From Maribacter orientalis (GTDB lineage: Bacteria > Bacteroidota > Bacteroidia > Flavobacteriales > Flavobacteriaceae): 64,000 nt of DNA. The notes under the pieces are model-generated. The model was not told where the DNA came from and ran no database searches. It worked only from the letters and a program-made list of their open reading frames with translations. The position numbers were made by a program, and so were the translations under genes. Shown one piece after another: positions 36,163 to 45,672 of the stretch. The stretch spans positions 186,001 through 250,000 of the forward strand of contig NZ_FNZN01000003.1 in the NCBI RefSeq assembly GCF_900109345.1. Direction: 5' to 3'. The stretch's first letter is position 1. Every line of letters begins with the position of its first letter.

Positions 36163-36429
36163 TTATACTAATGGTACACCATTTAATCGTTTTTCAATCT
36201 TTTTCTTCTTTACCGTAACATCTTTCATTACGTCCATTAAACTAGAATCTTTAGTTTCCTTGTATATTTCATTAATACTCAATATAAGGGCTTTTGCTTC
36301 TCTAGATGCTTCTACTCGGTCACTAGTAGACATATTACTCATTTTTCGACCTATAAATTCCTGAGCTTTTTCAAGTAACTCCATGTGCTGCTTTTTTTTC
36401 AAAGTTAACATAATATTCAAATTACGCAA
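36163..36429 (-). CDS. Small hypothetical helical protein
   Basis: An 88-codon frame with a basic, helical product (MLTLKKKQHMELLEKAQEFIG from the second Met at 36411). It is rich in Lys, Glu, Met and Ser, lacks a signal peptide or membrane segment, and ends KKKKIEKRLNGVPLV. I do not recognise a family. Support for a real gene is the good coding composition, its own AT-rich upstream region and the terminator on its 3' side. The frame open on the other strand (36125-36364) has no protein-like character. Confidence 0.55.
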   Translation of the reverse strand: MRNLNIMLTLKKKQHMELLEKAQEFIGRKMSNMSTSDRVEASREAKALILSINEIYKETKDSSLMDVMKDVTVKKKKIEKRLNGVPLV

Positions 36430-36698
36430 TTCTTTGTCAATTGTATATACTTATAGGGTAATTAGATAATAGTATTTATGAACAATTTAACTAAAAAGGT
36501 CTAAAAAGGAGTTTAGTTGGATTGTAAATGGGTAATAATATGAGATAAAATTGAAGTCTTTGTCAGAATTTAATATGCTTACTCTTGTTCTTGAGATTAT
36601 TTTTTAATTTAATTTATGACAATTATTAAGGAGAATAATTCTAGACTTTTAATTTATACCCAATTTTCTTGGGTTTTATATAAAAACCTATATATTCA

Positions 36699-36713
36699 TG
36701 TAATCGATTGTAT
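36699..36713 (+). promoter_or_regulatory. Candidate operator upstream of kduI (shared with uxuA)
   Basis: TGTAATCGATTGTAT, with a palindromic AATCGATT core and a central CG pair as in many LacI-family operators. It ends 11 bases before the kduI ATG. The identical 15-mer is at 61533-61547 before uxuA. The likely binder is the LacI-family protein encoded at 45673-46695 (inference). Confidence 0.65.
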
Positions 36714-36724
36714 AAAATAACAAT

Positions 36725-37561
36725 ATGACAAATTATGAATTTAGATACGCCGCTCATCCTTTAGATAGCAGAGGGTATGGAACTGAAGAATTGAGAAAGG
36801 AATTTTTAATACCTAAGTTGTTTGTAAATAATAGCGTACAGTTAACATATTCCATGTACGATAGGTATATTGTTGGTGGTGTTATGCCTGTTGATAAGCC
36901 TGTTAAGTTGGAAACTGTTCCTTATTTAAAATCAGATAATTTTCTTGATAGAAGAGAATTAGGTGTGGTCAATGTTGGTGAAAAAGGTAAAATAACTGTA
37001 GATGGATCAACGTATGAGTTAGGTAAAAAGGAAGCTCTTTATGTAGGTAAAGGTGCAAAAGAAGTGATTTTTGAATCTGTTTCTGGAGAACAACCTCTTT
37101 TTTATATCAATTCTGCTCCGGCACATAAAAGCTTTCCAACAAAAAAGGTGGGTGCAAATGAAGCTGAAGTAATTCAATTAGGAGATGAAAAATATGCAAA
37201 TAAGCGTGTACTTAATAAATTAATAGTCAATAGTATTGTTGAAACCTGTCAATTGCAAATGGGACTGACGGAGTTATTACCTGGTAATGTTTGGAATACA
37301 ATGCCGGCTCATACTCACAATAGAAGAATGGAAGCATATTTTTATTTTGACATTGAAGAAGGTCAAACAGTTTGCCATTTTATGGGAGAACCTCAGCATA
37401 CACGTCATATTTTTATGGAGAACAATCAAGCAGTTTTGTCACCTGAATGGTCTATACATTCTGGGTCTGGAACTTGTGCATATTCTTTTATATGGGGTAT
37501 GGCTGGTGAGAATTTAGATTATAGTGATATGGATGTTTGCGCTCCTAATGAATTAAGATAA
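36725..37561 (+). CDS. kduI: 5-dehydro-4-deoxy-D-glucuronate isomerase
   Basis: Isomerises 5-keto-4-deoxyuronate, released from unsaturated oligouronides, to 3-deoxy-D-glycero-2,5-hexodiulosonate. 278 residues, the usual KduI length, cupin fold. Family features: RYAAHPLDSRGYGTEELRKEFL at the N-terminus, MYDRYIVGGVMP, and the metal site stretch NTMPAHTHNRRMEAYFYF with Glu and His ligands, then HFMGEPQHTRHIFMEN. First gene of an eight-gene uronate operon; kduD follows after three bases. Confidence 0.97.
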   Translation: MTNYEFRYAAHPLDSRGYGTEELRKEFLIPKLFVNNSVQLTYSMYDRYIVGGVMPVDKPVKLETVPYLKSDNFLDRRELGVVNVGEKGKITVDGSTYELGKKEALYVGKGAKEVIFESVSGEQPLFYINSAPAHKSFPTKKVGANEAEVIQLGDEKYANKRVLNKLIVNSIVETCQLQMGLTELLPGNVWNTMPAHTHNRRMEAYFYFDIEEGQTVCHFMGEPQHTRHIFMENNQAVLSPEWSIHSGSGTCAYSFIWGMAGENLDYSDMDVCAPNELR

Positions 37562-37564
37562 CTT

Positions 37565-38350
37565 ATGAAATTGTTCGATTTAACAGGTAAGCGTGCTTTA
37601 ATTACAGGCGGTACCCATGGTTTAGGTATGGCTATGGCCGAAGGGTTGGCCAATGCAGGTGCAGAACTAATTATTACCGGTACAACACCAGCTAAAATGG
37701 ATAAAGCTTTGTCTCATTACAAGACTAAAGGGTATAAGGTTTCAGGTTATATTTTTGATATAACAGACGATAAACTTGCAGCAACTAAAATTTCTGAAAT
37801 GGTTAGTGATGGTGGGCAAATAGATATACTAGTCAATAATGCAGGTATTATAAAAAGAGAATTGGCAACCACCATGCCAGTTGATGATTTTAGAAGGGTA
37901 ATAGAAGTTGATCTTGTCGGTGCTTTTATAATTTCTCAATTGGTAGGAAATAGAATGATTAAAAATGGAGGTGGTAAAATCATCAATATTTGTTCTATGA
38001 TGAGCGAGCTAGGAAGAAATAGTGTTTCTGCATATGCCGCTGCCAAAGGTGGACTTAAAATGTTAACGCGTAGTTTGGCTACAGAATGGGCGAAACATAA
38101 TATTCAGGTCAATGGTATTGGCCCAGGTTATTTTGCAACTTCTCAAACAGAACCTATTCGTGTAGATGGGCATCCCTTTAATGAGTTTATAATTAATAGA
38201 ACACCATCGGCCAGATGGGGTGATCCTGAAGATTTAGCAGGTACTGCAATATTTCTTGCATCAAAAGCAAGTGATTTTGTTAATGGGCAGATTGTTTATG
38301 TAGATGGCGGTATATTGGCTACTATCGGAAAACCTTCAAATGAAATTTAA
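37565..38350 (+). CDS. kduD: 2-dehydro-3-deoxy-D-gluconate 5-dehydrogenase (SDR)
   Basis: Reduces the KduI product to 2-keto-3-deoxygluconate (KDG). 261-residue short-chain dehydrogenase: cofactor motif TGGTHGLG (about 15-22), NNAGI (about 90), catalytic Ser in NICSMMS and YAAAK (about 157-161), GPGYFATSQTEP, and a typical VDGG end. Position directly after kduI makes KduD the best reading among similar SDRs. The TAA overlaps the uxaC ATG by one base (TAATG), so translation is coupled. Confidence 0.94.
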   Translation: MKLFDLTGKRALITGGTHGLGMAMAEGLANAGAELIITGTTPAKMDKALSHYKTKGYKVSGYIFDITDDKLAATKISEMVSDGGQIDILVNNAGIIKRELATTMPVDDFRRVIEVDLVGAFIISQLVGNRMIKNGGGKIINICSMMSELGRNSVSAYAAAKGGLKMLTRSLATEWAKHNIQVNGIGPGYFATSQTEPIRVDGHPFNEFIINRTPSARWGDPEDLAGTAIFLASKASDFVNGQIVYVDGGILATIGKPSNEI

Positions 38351-39768
38351 TGAGTAATTCTATACTGACAAGCAAAACATTTATAAAAAATGACTTCCTT
38401 TTAGAGAACAAGTTTTCTCAAAGGCTATTCCATGATTATGCATCTCAAATGCCAATCATAGATTATCATTGTCATCTTCCTCCAAATGAGATAGCAAATA
38501 ATCGCACTTTCGAGAACCTTACAAAAATTTGGATTAACGGAGACCATTATAAATGGAGGGCAATGCGAACTTTTGGCATCGAAGAAAAATATATAACTGG
38601 TGATGCTTCAGATAAGGAAAAATTTGCCCAATGGGCGAAAACAGTACCCTTTACCTTAAGAAATCCATTATATCATTGGACGCATTTAGAGTTGCAAAGA
38701 TACTTTGATATTGATATTGTATTGAATTCAAATTCAGCCGACGAAATTTATGATGAGGCAACCGCTAAACTCCAAACAGCGGACTTTAGTTGCCAAAATC
38801 TAATAAAAAATATGAATGTAGAGGTTGTTTGTACAACCGAGGATCCAATCGATAGTTTAGATCATCATGCTAAAATTAAAAACAGTGATTTTAGCGTGGT
38901 GGTCAGCACCGCATTTAGGCCAGATAAGGCTATTATGATTTCAAGTGATACGTATCTCGATTATTTAGATAAATTATCAGAAGTAAGTAATGTTGCTATT
39001 GACTCTTATAAGTCCTTATGTGATGCCCTAAATTTAAGATTAGACTATTTTGAGGAAAATGGATGTACACTATCTGACCATGGGTTAAGTTATGTTCCTT
39101 TTAGAACATTTACAGATTCGGAAATTGAAATAATTTTTCAAAAAAGAAGATCGAAAAATGAATTGTCGTTAGAGGAAGATGAGAAATTTCAAACTTCCAT
39201 ATTATTGTTCTTATGTGAGCAATACCATAAACGCGATTGGATTCAACAATTTCATTTAGGAGCTTTAAGAAATAATAATGCAAGAATGAATAGAATACTT
39301 GGGCCTGATACTGGATGGGATTCTATTGGGGATTATTCTCAAGCATCAACGTTATCATGTTTTTTAAATGCGTTAGATTCTAGAGATAAACTTACCAAAA
39401 CCATTTTATATAATCTAAATCCGGCTGATAATGAAATAATGGCCACCATGATAGGTAATTATAATGATGGTAAGATAAAAGGAAAGATGCAGTTTGGTTC
39501 TGGTTGGTGGTTTTTGGATCAGAAAGATGGTATGACCAAACAGATAAATGCGCTTTCGAATATGGGCCTTATTAGTTGTTTCATAGGTATGTTAACTGAT
39601 TCTAGAAGTTTTCTTTCTTATCCTAGGCATGAGTATTTTAGAAGGGTATTGTGCAACCTTTTCGGACAAGAAATGGAGCGAGGTGAATTGCCACAAGATT
39701 TTGAATTGGTGGGTAAAATCATTCAAGATATTTGTTACAATAATGCTAAAGAATATTTCAATTTTTAA
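38350..39768 (+). CDS. uxaC: Glucuronate/galacturonate isomerase
   Basis: Isomerises D-glucuronate to D-fructuronate and D-galacturonate to D-tagaturonate. 472 residues, normal length. UxaC signatures: MPIIDYHCHLPPNEIANN (about 34-51, metal-binding HxH), KWRAMRTFGI, NPLYHWTHLELQRYF, CTTEDPIDSLDHH, and QFHLGALRNNNARM. The amidohydrolase-like barrel is cytosolic. In this operon it feeds UxaB/UxaA for galacturonate, while fructuronate can go to the SDR/UxuA pair at 60.6-62.8 kb. Confidence 0.96.
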   Translation: MSNSILTSKTFIKNDFLLENKFSQRLFHDYASQMPIIDYHCHLPPNEIANNRTFENLTKIWINGDHYKWRAMRTFGIEEKYITGDASDKEKFAQWAKTVPFTLRNPLYHWTHLELQRYFDIDIVLNSNSADEIYDEATAKLQTADFSCQNLIKNMNVEVVCTTEDPIDSLDHHAKIKNSDFSVVVSTAFRPDKAIMISSDTYLDYLDKLSEVSNVAIDSYKSLCDALNLRLDYFEENGCTLSDHGLSYVPFRTFTDSEIEIIFQKRRSKNELSLEEDEKFQTSILLFLCEQYHKRDWIQQFHLGALRNNNARMNRILGPDTGWDSIGDYSQASTLSCFLNALDSRDKLTKTILYNLNPADNEIMATMIGNYNDGKIKGKMQFGSGWWFLDQKDGMTKQINALSNMGLISCFIGMLTDSRSFLSYPRHEYFRRVLCNLFGQEMERGELPQDFELVGKIIQDICYNNAKEYFNF

Positions 39769-39821
39769 ATTTTACAAAAATCTATTTCTATAGCATAATA
39801 TGGTAATATCAAACGAACAAT

Positions 39822-40799
39822 ATGAAAAGTAAAGCAATTCTATCCATTTTTATTTTAGCCTTAACTTTCTTTGGTTGTAAAATAGAAAATAAATCTAAAA
39901 CATTACGATTAGGCCATGGGTTAGATGTAAGTCATTCGGTTCACAAGGCTATGGTGAAAATGGGAGAGGATTTATTTGAGCGTTCTGGTGGTAAACTTAA
40001 ATTAGAAATATACCCTAGTCAGCAACTAGGTACCGAACGTGAATGTCTAGAGCTTTTGCAGATCGGCAGTTTAGATATGACTAAAGTTTCTGTAGGTGTT
40101 TTGGAGAATTTCGCTCCAAAAATGAAAGTGCTTGGTCTTCCTTTTTTATTTCGAGATCGCCAACATTCATTTGATGTTCTTGATGGTCCTATTGGTAAAA
40201 TGTTATTGAATGATGGAGAGAAATATTGGCTGAAGGGTCTTGGTTATTATGATGCAGGTAGTCGCAGCTTTTATACGATGAATAAACCGATTGAAAAACC
40301 ATCTGATTTAGAGGGTGAAAAAATACGGGTAATGGAAAGTGTTACAGCAGTCAATATGGTTAAGGCCTTGGGTGGTTCACCAACCCCTATTTCATGGGGT
40401 GAATTATATACGTCATTGCAACAAGGTGTGGTTGACGGTGCTGAAAATAATCCGCCAAGTTTCTATTTATCAAGACATTATGAAGTTTGTAAATACTACA
40501 CTTTAGATGAGCATACCGTACTGCCAGATGTGCTACTTATCGGAACATATGTTTGGGATAAATTAAATGAACAAGAACAAAACTGGTTAAACGAATCTGT
40601 TGAAGAATCGGTTAAATACCAGCGTATACTTTGGGCGGAAGCAGAGGAAGAAGCACTGCAGGAAGTTCAAAAGGCCGGCGTTAAAATTTTTAGACCAGAT
40701 AAATCGCTTTTTGCGGAAAAAGTACAGAGTATTTATGAAGGCTATAAAGATGATTCTGAAATATATCCGCTTATAAAACAAATTCAAGAAACACATTAA
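39822..40799 (+). CDS. TRAP transporter solute-binding lipoprotein DctP
   Basis: A 325-residue DctP-family solute-binding protein. The signal ends in a lipobox TFFGC (Cys20), so it is lipid-anchored. Conserved features are the LRLGHGLDVSHSVHKAM start, GGKLKLEIYPSQQLGTERECLELLQIGSLDM, and LEGEKIRVMES with the Arg that usually binds the substrate carboxylate, then QQGVVDGAENNPPSF. Context points to a uronate as ligand. dctQ follows after five bases. Confidence 0.93.
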   Translation: MKSKAILSIFILALTFFGCKIENKSKTLRLGHGLDVSHSVHKAMVKMGEDLFERSGGKLKLEIYPSQQLGTERECLELLQIGSLDMTKVSVGVLENFAPKMKVLGLPFLFRDRQHSFDVLDGPIGKMLLNDGEKYWLKGLGYYDAGSRSFYTMNKPIEKPSDLEGEKIRVMESVTAVNMVKALGGSPTPISWGELYTSLQQGVVDGAENNPPSFYLSRHYEVCKYYTLDEHTVLPDVLLIGTYVWDKLNEQEQNWLNESVEESVKYQRILWAEAEEEALQEVQKAGVKIFRPDKSLFAEKVQSIYEGYKDDSEIYPLIKQIQETH

Positions 40800-40804
40800 G
40801 TACT

Positions 40805-41263
40805 ATGCGAAGTAAAATAGATGCAGTTTTAAGCAAGACATTGGTGCTTATTATGTCAATAATGGTCATTAATGTTTTATGGCAAGTATTTACGAGATAC
40901 GTAACGGGAAATCCTAGTTCATTTACTGATGAATTAGCTCGATATCTTATGATTTGGATCGGAGTTTTAGGGGCAGCGTATGTTTCTGGTCGCAATCTGC
41001 ATGTGGCTATTGATATTTTACCGAAACGTCAGAGTAAGAAAATTCAAAAAAATCTGAAGATTATAGTAACTATTTTGATTATCCTATTTGTTTTTTTTGC
41101 TTTTGTAATAGGCGGTTCTAGATTGGTATATATCTCGTATGTGTTGGGGCAGCAATCCCCTGCCTTGCAATTGCCATTGGCGGTTGTCTATATAATTATT
41201 CCTATAAGCGGTTTGTTGATTATGTTTTATAAAGTATCTGACTTAAAAAATTTAAAATCATGA
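40805..41263 (+). CDS. TRAP transporter small permease subunit DctQ
   Basis: A 152-residue protein with four membrane segments, the small integral subunit of TRAP transporters. Family features are NVLWQVFTRYVTGNPSSFTDELARYLMIWIGVLGAAYVSGRNLHVAIDIL in the first half and the YISYVLGQQSPALQLPLAVVYIIIPISG stretch near the end. Its last four bases overlap the start of dctM (ATGA). It works with DctP and DctM as a sodium-driven importer, probably of galacturonate or unsaturated uronates. Confidence 0.93.
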   Translation: MRSKIDAVLSKTLVLIMSIMVINVLWQVFTRYVTGNPSSFTDELARYLMIWIGVLGAAYVSGRNLHVAIDILPKRQSKKIQKNLKIIVTILIILFVFFAFVIGGSRLVYISYVLGQQSPALQLPLAVVYIIIPISGLLIMFYKVSDLKNLKS

Positions 41264-42558
41264 TGGAACATATTCCAATTTTAGTACTGGTAATTAGTTT
41301 TATCTGTCTGTTAGCGATAGGCACTCCTGTAGCATGGAGTATTGCAATTTCTTCATTATTAACAATGTTAGTGAGTATACCTGCAATACCTGCATTTACA
41401 ACAGTATCTCAACGTATGGCAACTGGCCTCGATAGTTTTGCATTACTCGCAATACCTTTCTTTATATTATCGGGCGAACTTATGAATAAAGGCGGTATTG
41501 CTCATCGACTTATCGCTTTCGCAAAAACTTTAGTAGGTTCATTACCTGGTGGTTTGGCTTTAATAAATGTTATTGCTGCCATGCTAATGGGTGCAATAGC
41601 TGGTTCAGCGATGGCATCCGCATCTGCTATGGGAAGTATTTTGGGACCTGAGATGGAAAAGGAAGGGTACTCTAAAGAATTTGGTGCAGCGGTAAATATT
41701 ACATCGGCAACTACGGGCTTAATTATTCCTCCAAGTAACGTATTAATCGTTTATTCATTGGCCAGTGGTGGTGCTTCAATTGCGGCACTCTTTCTGGCAG
41801 GTTATATACCCGGTATTATGACCGGACTGTTCTTAATGATAGTAGCAGCATTGTGGGCAAAGAAGAAAAAATATAAGGTTGGTAAACGCAGTTCTTTCAA
41901 AGAAATAGTAAAAACTTTTATTGATGCATTGCCAAGTCTCTTTATGTTGGTTGTTGTTATTGGCGGTATCGTTACCGGCATATTTACCGCAACAGAAGCA
42001 TCTGCAATAGCGGTTTTATATAGCTTGATCCTAGGCTTTATATATAAGGAAATAACGTTTCCTAAGCTTCCACAAATTTTATTAGACTCATCAGCAACTA
42101 CGGCAATTGTTATGTTATTGATAGGGTCTTCTATGTGTATGTCATGGGCATTGTCTTATGAGAATATTCCTCAAGATATCAGTACTGGTTTATTAAGCCT
42201 TAGCGATAATAAAATTGTGATTCTTCTTATCATAAATTTACTGTTACTGTTCGTTGGTATTTTTATGGATATGACACCTGCGGTATTGATATTCACCCCA
42301 ATATTTTTGCCAGTAGTAACAAAGTTGGGGTTAGATCCAGTACACTTTGGTATTATCATGGTATTGAATCTCTGTATCGGTCTTTGTACACCTCCTGTAG
42401 GTTCGGTATTGTTTGTTGGGGTTGGTGTGGCTAAAACAACCATTGAGAAAGTCTTTAAACCTCTTTTACCCTTGTTTATTGCAATGATTGTTGCGTTATT
42501 CTTGGTGACCTACATTCCACAATTTAGTTTATGGCTACCCAGCTTATTTGATTTATAA
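41260..42558 (+). CDS. TRAP transporter large permease subunit DctM
   Basis: A 432-residue protein with about 12 membrane segments, the transport channel of the TRAP system. Typical stretches are LDSFALLAIPFFILSGELMNKGGIAHRLI, ANVIAAMLMGAIAGSA-like NVIAAMLMGAIAGSAMASASAMGSIL, ITSATTGLIIPPSNVLIVYS, and NLCIGLCTPPVGSVLFVG. The start overlaps dctQ by 4 bp; a second Met one codon later is equally possible. Inner-membrane, sodium-coupled import partner of DctP/DctQ. uxaB starts 26 bp downstream. Confidence 0.94.
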   Translation: MMEHIPILVLVISFICLLAIGTPVAWSIAISSLLTMLVSIPAIPAFTTVSQRMATGLDSFALLAIPFFILSGELMNKGGIAHRLIAFAKTLVGSLPGGLALINVIAAMLMGAIAGSAMASASAMGSILGPEMEKEGYSKEFGAAVNITSATTGLIIPPSNVLIVYSLASGGASIAALFLAGYIPGIMTGLFLMIVAALWAKKKKYKVGKRSSFKEIVKTFIDALPSLFMLVVVIGGIVTGIFTATEASAIAVLYSLILGFIYKEITFPKLPQILLDSSATTAIVMLLIGSSMCMSWALSYENIPQDISTGLLSLSDNKIVILLIINLLLLFVGIFMDMTPAVLIFTPIFLPVVTKLGLDPVHFGIIMVLNLCIGLCTPPVGSVLFVGVGVAKTTIEKVFKPLLPLFIAMIVALFLVTYIPQFSLWLPSLFDL

Positions 42559-42584
42559 AATAAGCATCTTTTTTAATAAAATTC

Positions 42585-44021
42585 ATGCAGAAATTAAATA
42601 GAAAAAATAGAGGGGTTTCAACTACTTTACCCATCAAAATAATCCAGTTTGGAGAAGGTAATTTTTTACGTGCCTTTGTTGAATATGCTTTTCAAACCTT
42701 GAATAATGAAGTAGGGTTTAATGGTGGTATAGCTGTTGTACAGCCTATTGACAGGGGTATGGTATCAATGTTGAATGATCAGGATGGATTATATACCTTG
42801 TTTACAAAAGGTATTAAAAATAGCAAAGAGGTTGAAGAAAAAGAGCTCATCACCAATATTGTAAAAGGGATTGATCCTTATATTGATTATGATGCTTATT
42901 TGAACTTGGCTAATGAGGAAGAATTAGAATTTATAGTTTCTAATACTACCGAAGCTGGTATTTCATTTGTAGCATCAGATACAATGGAAATGGTGCCGCC
43001 AAGTTCTTTTCCGGCGAAATTGACAAGACTTTTATTTGAACGATTTTCCCATTTTAATGGGGCAAAAGATAAAGGATTGACTATAATTCCATGTGAATTA
43101 ATTAATTATAACTCAGACACTTTAAAACAAATTATCTTGGATTATGTTTCATTATGGAAACTATCCGTGGGTTTTAAAACCTGGATATTGGATTCTTGTT
43201 CTTTTCATAATACGTTGGTGGATAGAATTGTGCCTGGATATCCAAGTGACCAAATTGAAGCTTATAATAAGCAATTAGAGTATCAAGACAATCTTATTGT
43301 AAGTGCCGAAACATTCTTTTTATGGGTTATTGAAGGTGATGCTGCTTTAAAGGAAAAATTGCCATTTCATAAGACCAATTTAGATGTTAAGATTGTAAAT
43401 GATGTGCAACCTTTTCGAACCAGAAAGGTTAGAATTTTGAATGGTGCACATACTGCCATGGTGCCTTTTTCTATACTTTACGGTAATGAAACAGTTAAAG
43501 AAACCATTGATGAAGAATTTACAGGACCATTTATACGGTCATTAGTTTTTGATGAAATTATTCCAACCCTTGATATGGAAAAGGAGGAATTAGAAATTTT
43601 TGCAGAAGCAGTTTTTGACCGATTTAGAAATCCATTCATAAAACATCAATTGGCCAGTATTGCTTTGAATTCTATTGCTAAGTTCAAGGTAAGGGTACTA
43701 CCTAGTCTACTAGAATATGTAAAGCGAACAGACGTTTTGCCAATGCGAACAGTGTTTACTTTTGCGTGTTTAATTCGCTTTTATAAGGGTACTTGGAACG
43801 GAAAAGAATTACCTATTAATGATGATAAGGAAATTGTGGCAGAAATGGCTGCCATCTGGAAATTAGACTCATTGGAAGAAATAGTATCTCAAGTGTTGGG
43901 TAAGACGGCATATTGGGATGAAGATTTGAATAAAATTGAAGGATTAACACAAGCTATCGCAACATATTTACAAAGGATTGATGAATACGGAATCAAAGAA
44001 GCGTTCTTAAAATTAAGTTAG
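42585..44021 (+). CDS. uxaB: Tagaturonate reductase (altronate oxidoreductase)
   Basis: NADH-dependent reduction of D-tagaturonate to D-altronate in galacturonate catabolism. 478 residues, polyol/mannitol dehydrogenase superfamily: N-terminal Rossmann region IKIIQFGEGNFLRAFVEYAF (about 18-37), the EGDAALKEKLPF segment and the catalytic-lysine region FRTRKVRILNGAHTAMVPFSILYG (about 270-293), typical of UxaB. Fructuronate reductase (classic UxuB) belongs to the same superfamily, but the adjacent uxaA makes UxaB the better call. 16 bp before uxaA. Confidence 0.95.
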   Translation: MQKLNRKNRGVSTTLPIKIIQFGEGNFLRAFVEYAFQTLNNEVGFNGGIAVVQPIDRGMVSMLNDQDGLYTLFTKGIKNSKEVEEKELITNIVKGIDPYIDYDAYLNLANEEELEFIVSNTTEAGISFVASDTMEMVPPSSFPAKLTRLLFERFSHFNGAKDKGLTIIPCELINYNSDTLKQIILDYVSLWKLSVGFKTWILDSCSFHNTLVDRIVPGYPSDQIEAYNKQLEYQDNLIVSAETFFLWVIEGDAALKEKLPFHKTNLDVKIVNDVQPFRTRKVRILNGAHTAMVPFSILYGNETVKETIDEEFTGPFIRSLVFDEIIPTLDMEKEELEIFAEAVFDRFRNPFIKHQLASIALNSIAKFKVRVLPSLLEYVKRTDVLPMRTVFTFACLIRFYKGTWNGKELPINDDKEIVAEMAAIWKLDSLEEIVSQVLGKTAYWDEDLNKIEGLTQAIATYLQRIDEYGIKEAFLKLS

Positions 44022-44037
44022 TTTTTAAATTGAAGCC

Positions 44038-45654
44038 ATGCAGAAAAAGTTGATTAAAGTACAGGCTGAAGATAATGTAGCAATTGCCTTGGTAGATTTG
44101 GTGCAAGGTGATCGTGTACAATATGAAGGTGAAGAGATAAATATCCTATCCGATACGAAAGCAAAACATAAAATTGCATTTGTTGATTTGGATAAGGAGG
44201 ACCAAATCTTTATGTATGGCGTTCTGGTAGGTAAGGCCATGTTTCCGATAAAAAGGGGTGATGTGCTAACGACCGAAAATGTAAAACATCAAAGCGATTT
44301 GGTGACCAAAAAGACAAGGACAGTAAGTTGGAACGCACCCGATATTTCTAAGTGGAAAGACCGTACATTTATGGGGTACCATAGGCCAGACGGGCAAGTG
44401 GGTACACAAAATGTGTGGCTTTTTTTTCCTCTGGTTTTCTGTGAGAATCGAAATATAGAAGTGCTTAAAGAAGTTTTTGAAAAAGAATTATCTATGGGTA
44501 AAGAGCGTAAACAACGACAATTGTTACGTAATCTTATTAATGGAAATGATGCGGACTTCAATGATGGAAAAGCAGAAACGAGCAGTGAAACTTTCGACAA
44601 CGTTGACGTTAAATTTATTACACACCAAGGTGGCTGTGGTGGTATTCGCCAAGATTCACAAACCTTGGCTAAATTGTTAGCAGGGTATGTAAAAAACCCT
44701 AATGTTGCTGGTGCTACTGTTTTAAGTTTAGGATGTCAAAATTTACAAATCGATTTATTGAAAAATGCCTTGAATGACATTGACCCCAATTTAAATAAAC
44801 CGGTACTTATTTATGAGCAACAACAGATGGGTACCGTCGATGAAATGTTGAATACGATTATAAAAGATTCTTTTGCAGGCATAAAAGCTGCGAATGCTAT
44901 TGAACGTAAACCAGCTTCTATTTCTAAATTGAAAATGGGATTGGAATGTGGTGGGTCTGATGGTTTTTCTGGAATCTCTGCAAACCCAGCATTAGGGTAT
45001 GCTTCAGATATTCTTGCAGCTGTTGGTGGGTCACCTATTCTTTCTGAATTTCCGGAACTATGCGGTGTAGAGCAGGAGCTTGTTAATCGATGTGTCAATG
45101 ATGAAGATGCCGTTCGATTCATGAAATTGATGAAAGCTTATGAAGCCTCGGCAGAGGCAGCTGGTTCAGGTTTTGACATGAATCCTTCTCCAGGAAATAT
45201 AAAAGATGGTTTAATCACCGACGCAATGAAATCTGCGGGTGCTGCTAAAAAAGGTGGCACTTCTCCTATTGTAGCTATTTTAGACTATGGTGAATATGTA
45301 ACCAAGCCAGGGTTGAACCTGCTTTGTACGCCAGGGAATGATGTTGAAAGTACCACTGGTATGGTAGGTTCTGGTGCCAATATAGTTGTGTTCACAACTG
45401 GTTTGGGTACACCTACGGGTAATCCTATTGCACCTGTTTTAAAAGTGTCTTCAAATACAATATTAGCAGAACGTATGCCTGATATTATTGATATTGATAC
45501 AGGTGCTGTCATCCGTGGTGAGAAAACGATACAACAAATGGGTGAAGAGATCTTGGAGTATGTTGTTATGGTAGCCAGTGGTGAAATAGAGGCAAAAGCA
45601 GATGTATTGGGTCAAGATGATTTTATTCCTTGGAAAAGGGGAGTTTCTCTTTAA
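44038..45654 (+). CDS. uxaA: Altronate dehydratase
   Basis: Dehydrates D-altronate to KDG. 538 residues with an N-terminal SAF-type domain (1-95, IKVQAEDNVAIALVDLVQGD...) and a long catalytic domain: GYHRPDGQVGTQNVW, HQGGCGGIRQDSQTLAKLLAGY, LGCQNLQ, ECGGSDGFSGISANPALGYASD, and VGSGANIVVFTTGLGTPTGNPIAPV, with conserved Cys residues for the iron centre. Last gene of the uronate operon; ends 18 bp from the convergent LacI-family gene with no clear hairpin between them. Confidence 0.96.
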   Translation: MQKKLIKVQAEDNVAIALVDLVQGDRVQYEGEEINILSDTKAKHKIAFVDLDKEDQIFMYGVLVGKAMFPIKRGDVLTTENVKHQSDLVTKKTRTVSWNAPDISKWKDRTFMGYHRPDGQVGTQNVWLFFPLVFCENRNIEVLKEVFEKELSMGKERKQRQLLRNLINGNDADFNDGKAETSSETFDNVDVKFITHQGGCGGIRQDSQTLAKLLAGYVKNPNVAGATVLSLGCQNLQIDLLKNALNDIDPNLNKPVLIYEQQQMGTVDEMLNTIIKDSFAGIKAANAIERKPASISKLKMGLECGGSDGFSGISANPALGYASDILAAVGGSPILSEFPELCGVEQELVNRCVNDEDAVRFMKLMKAYEASAEAAGSGFDMNPSPGNIKDGLITDAMKSAGAAKKGGTSPIVAILDYGEYVTKPGLNLLCTPGNDVESTTGMVGSGANIVVFTTGLGTPTGNPIAPVLKVSSNTILAERMPDIIDIDTGAVIRGEKTIQQMGEEILEYVVMVASGEIEAKADVLGQDDFIPWKRGVSL

Positions 45655-45672
45655 ATTTTATAAAAAACATTC

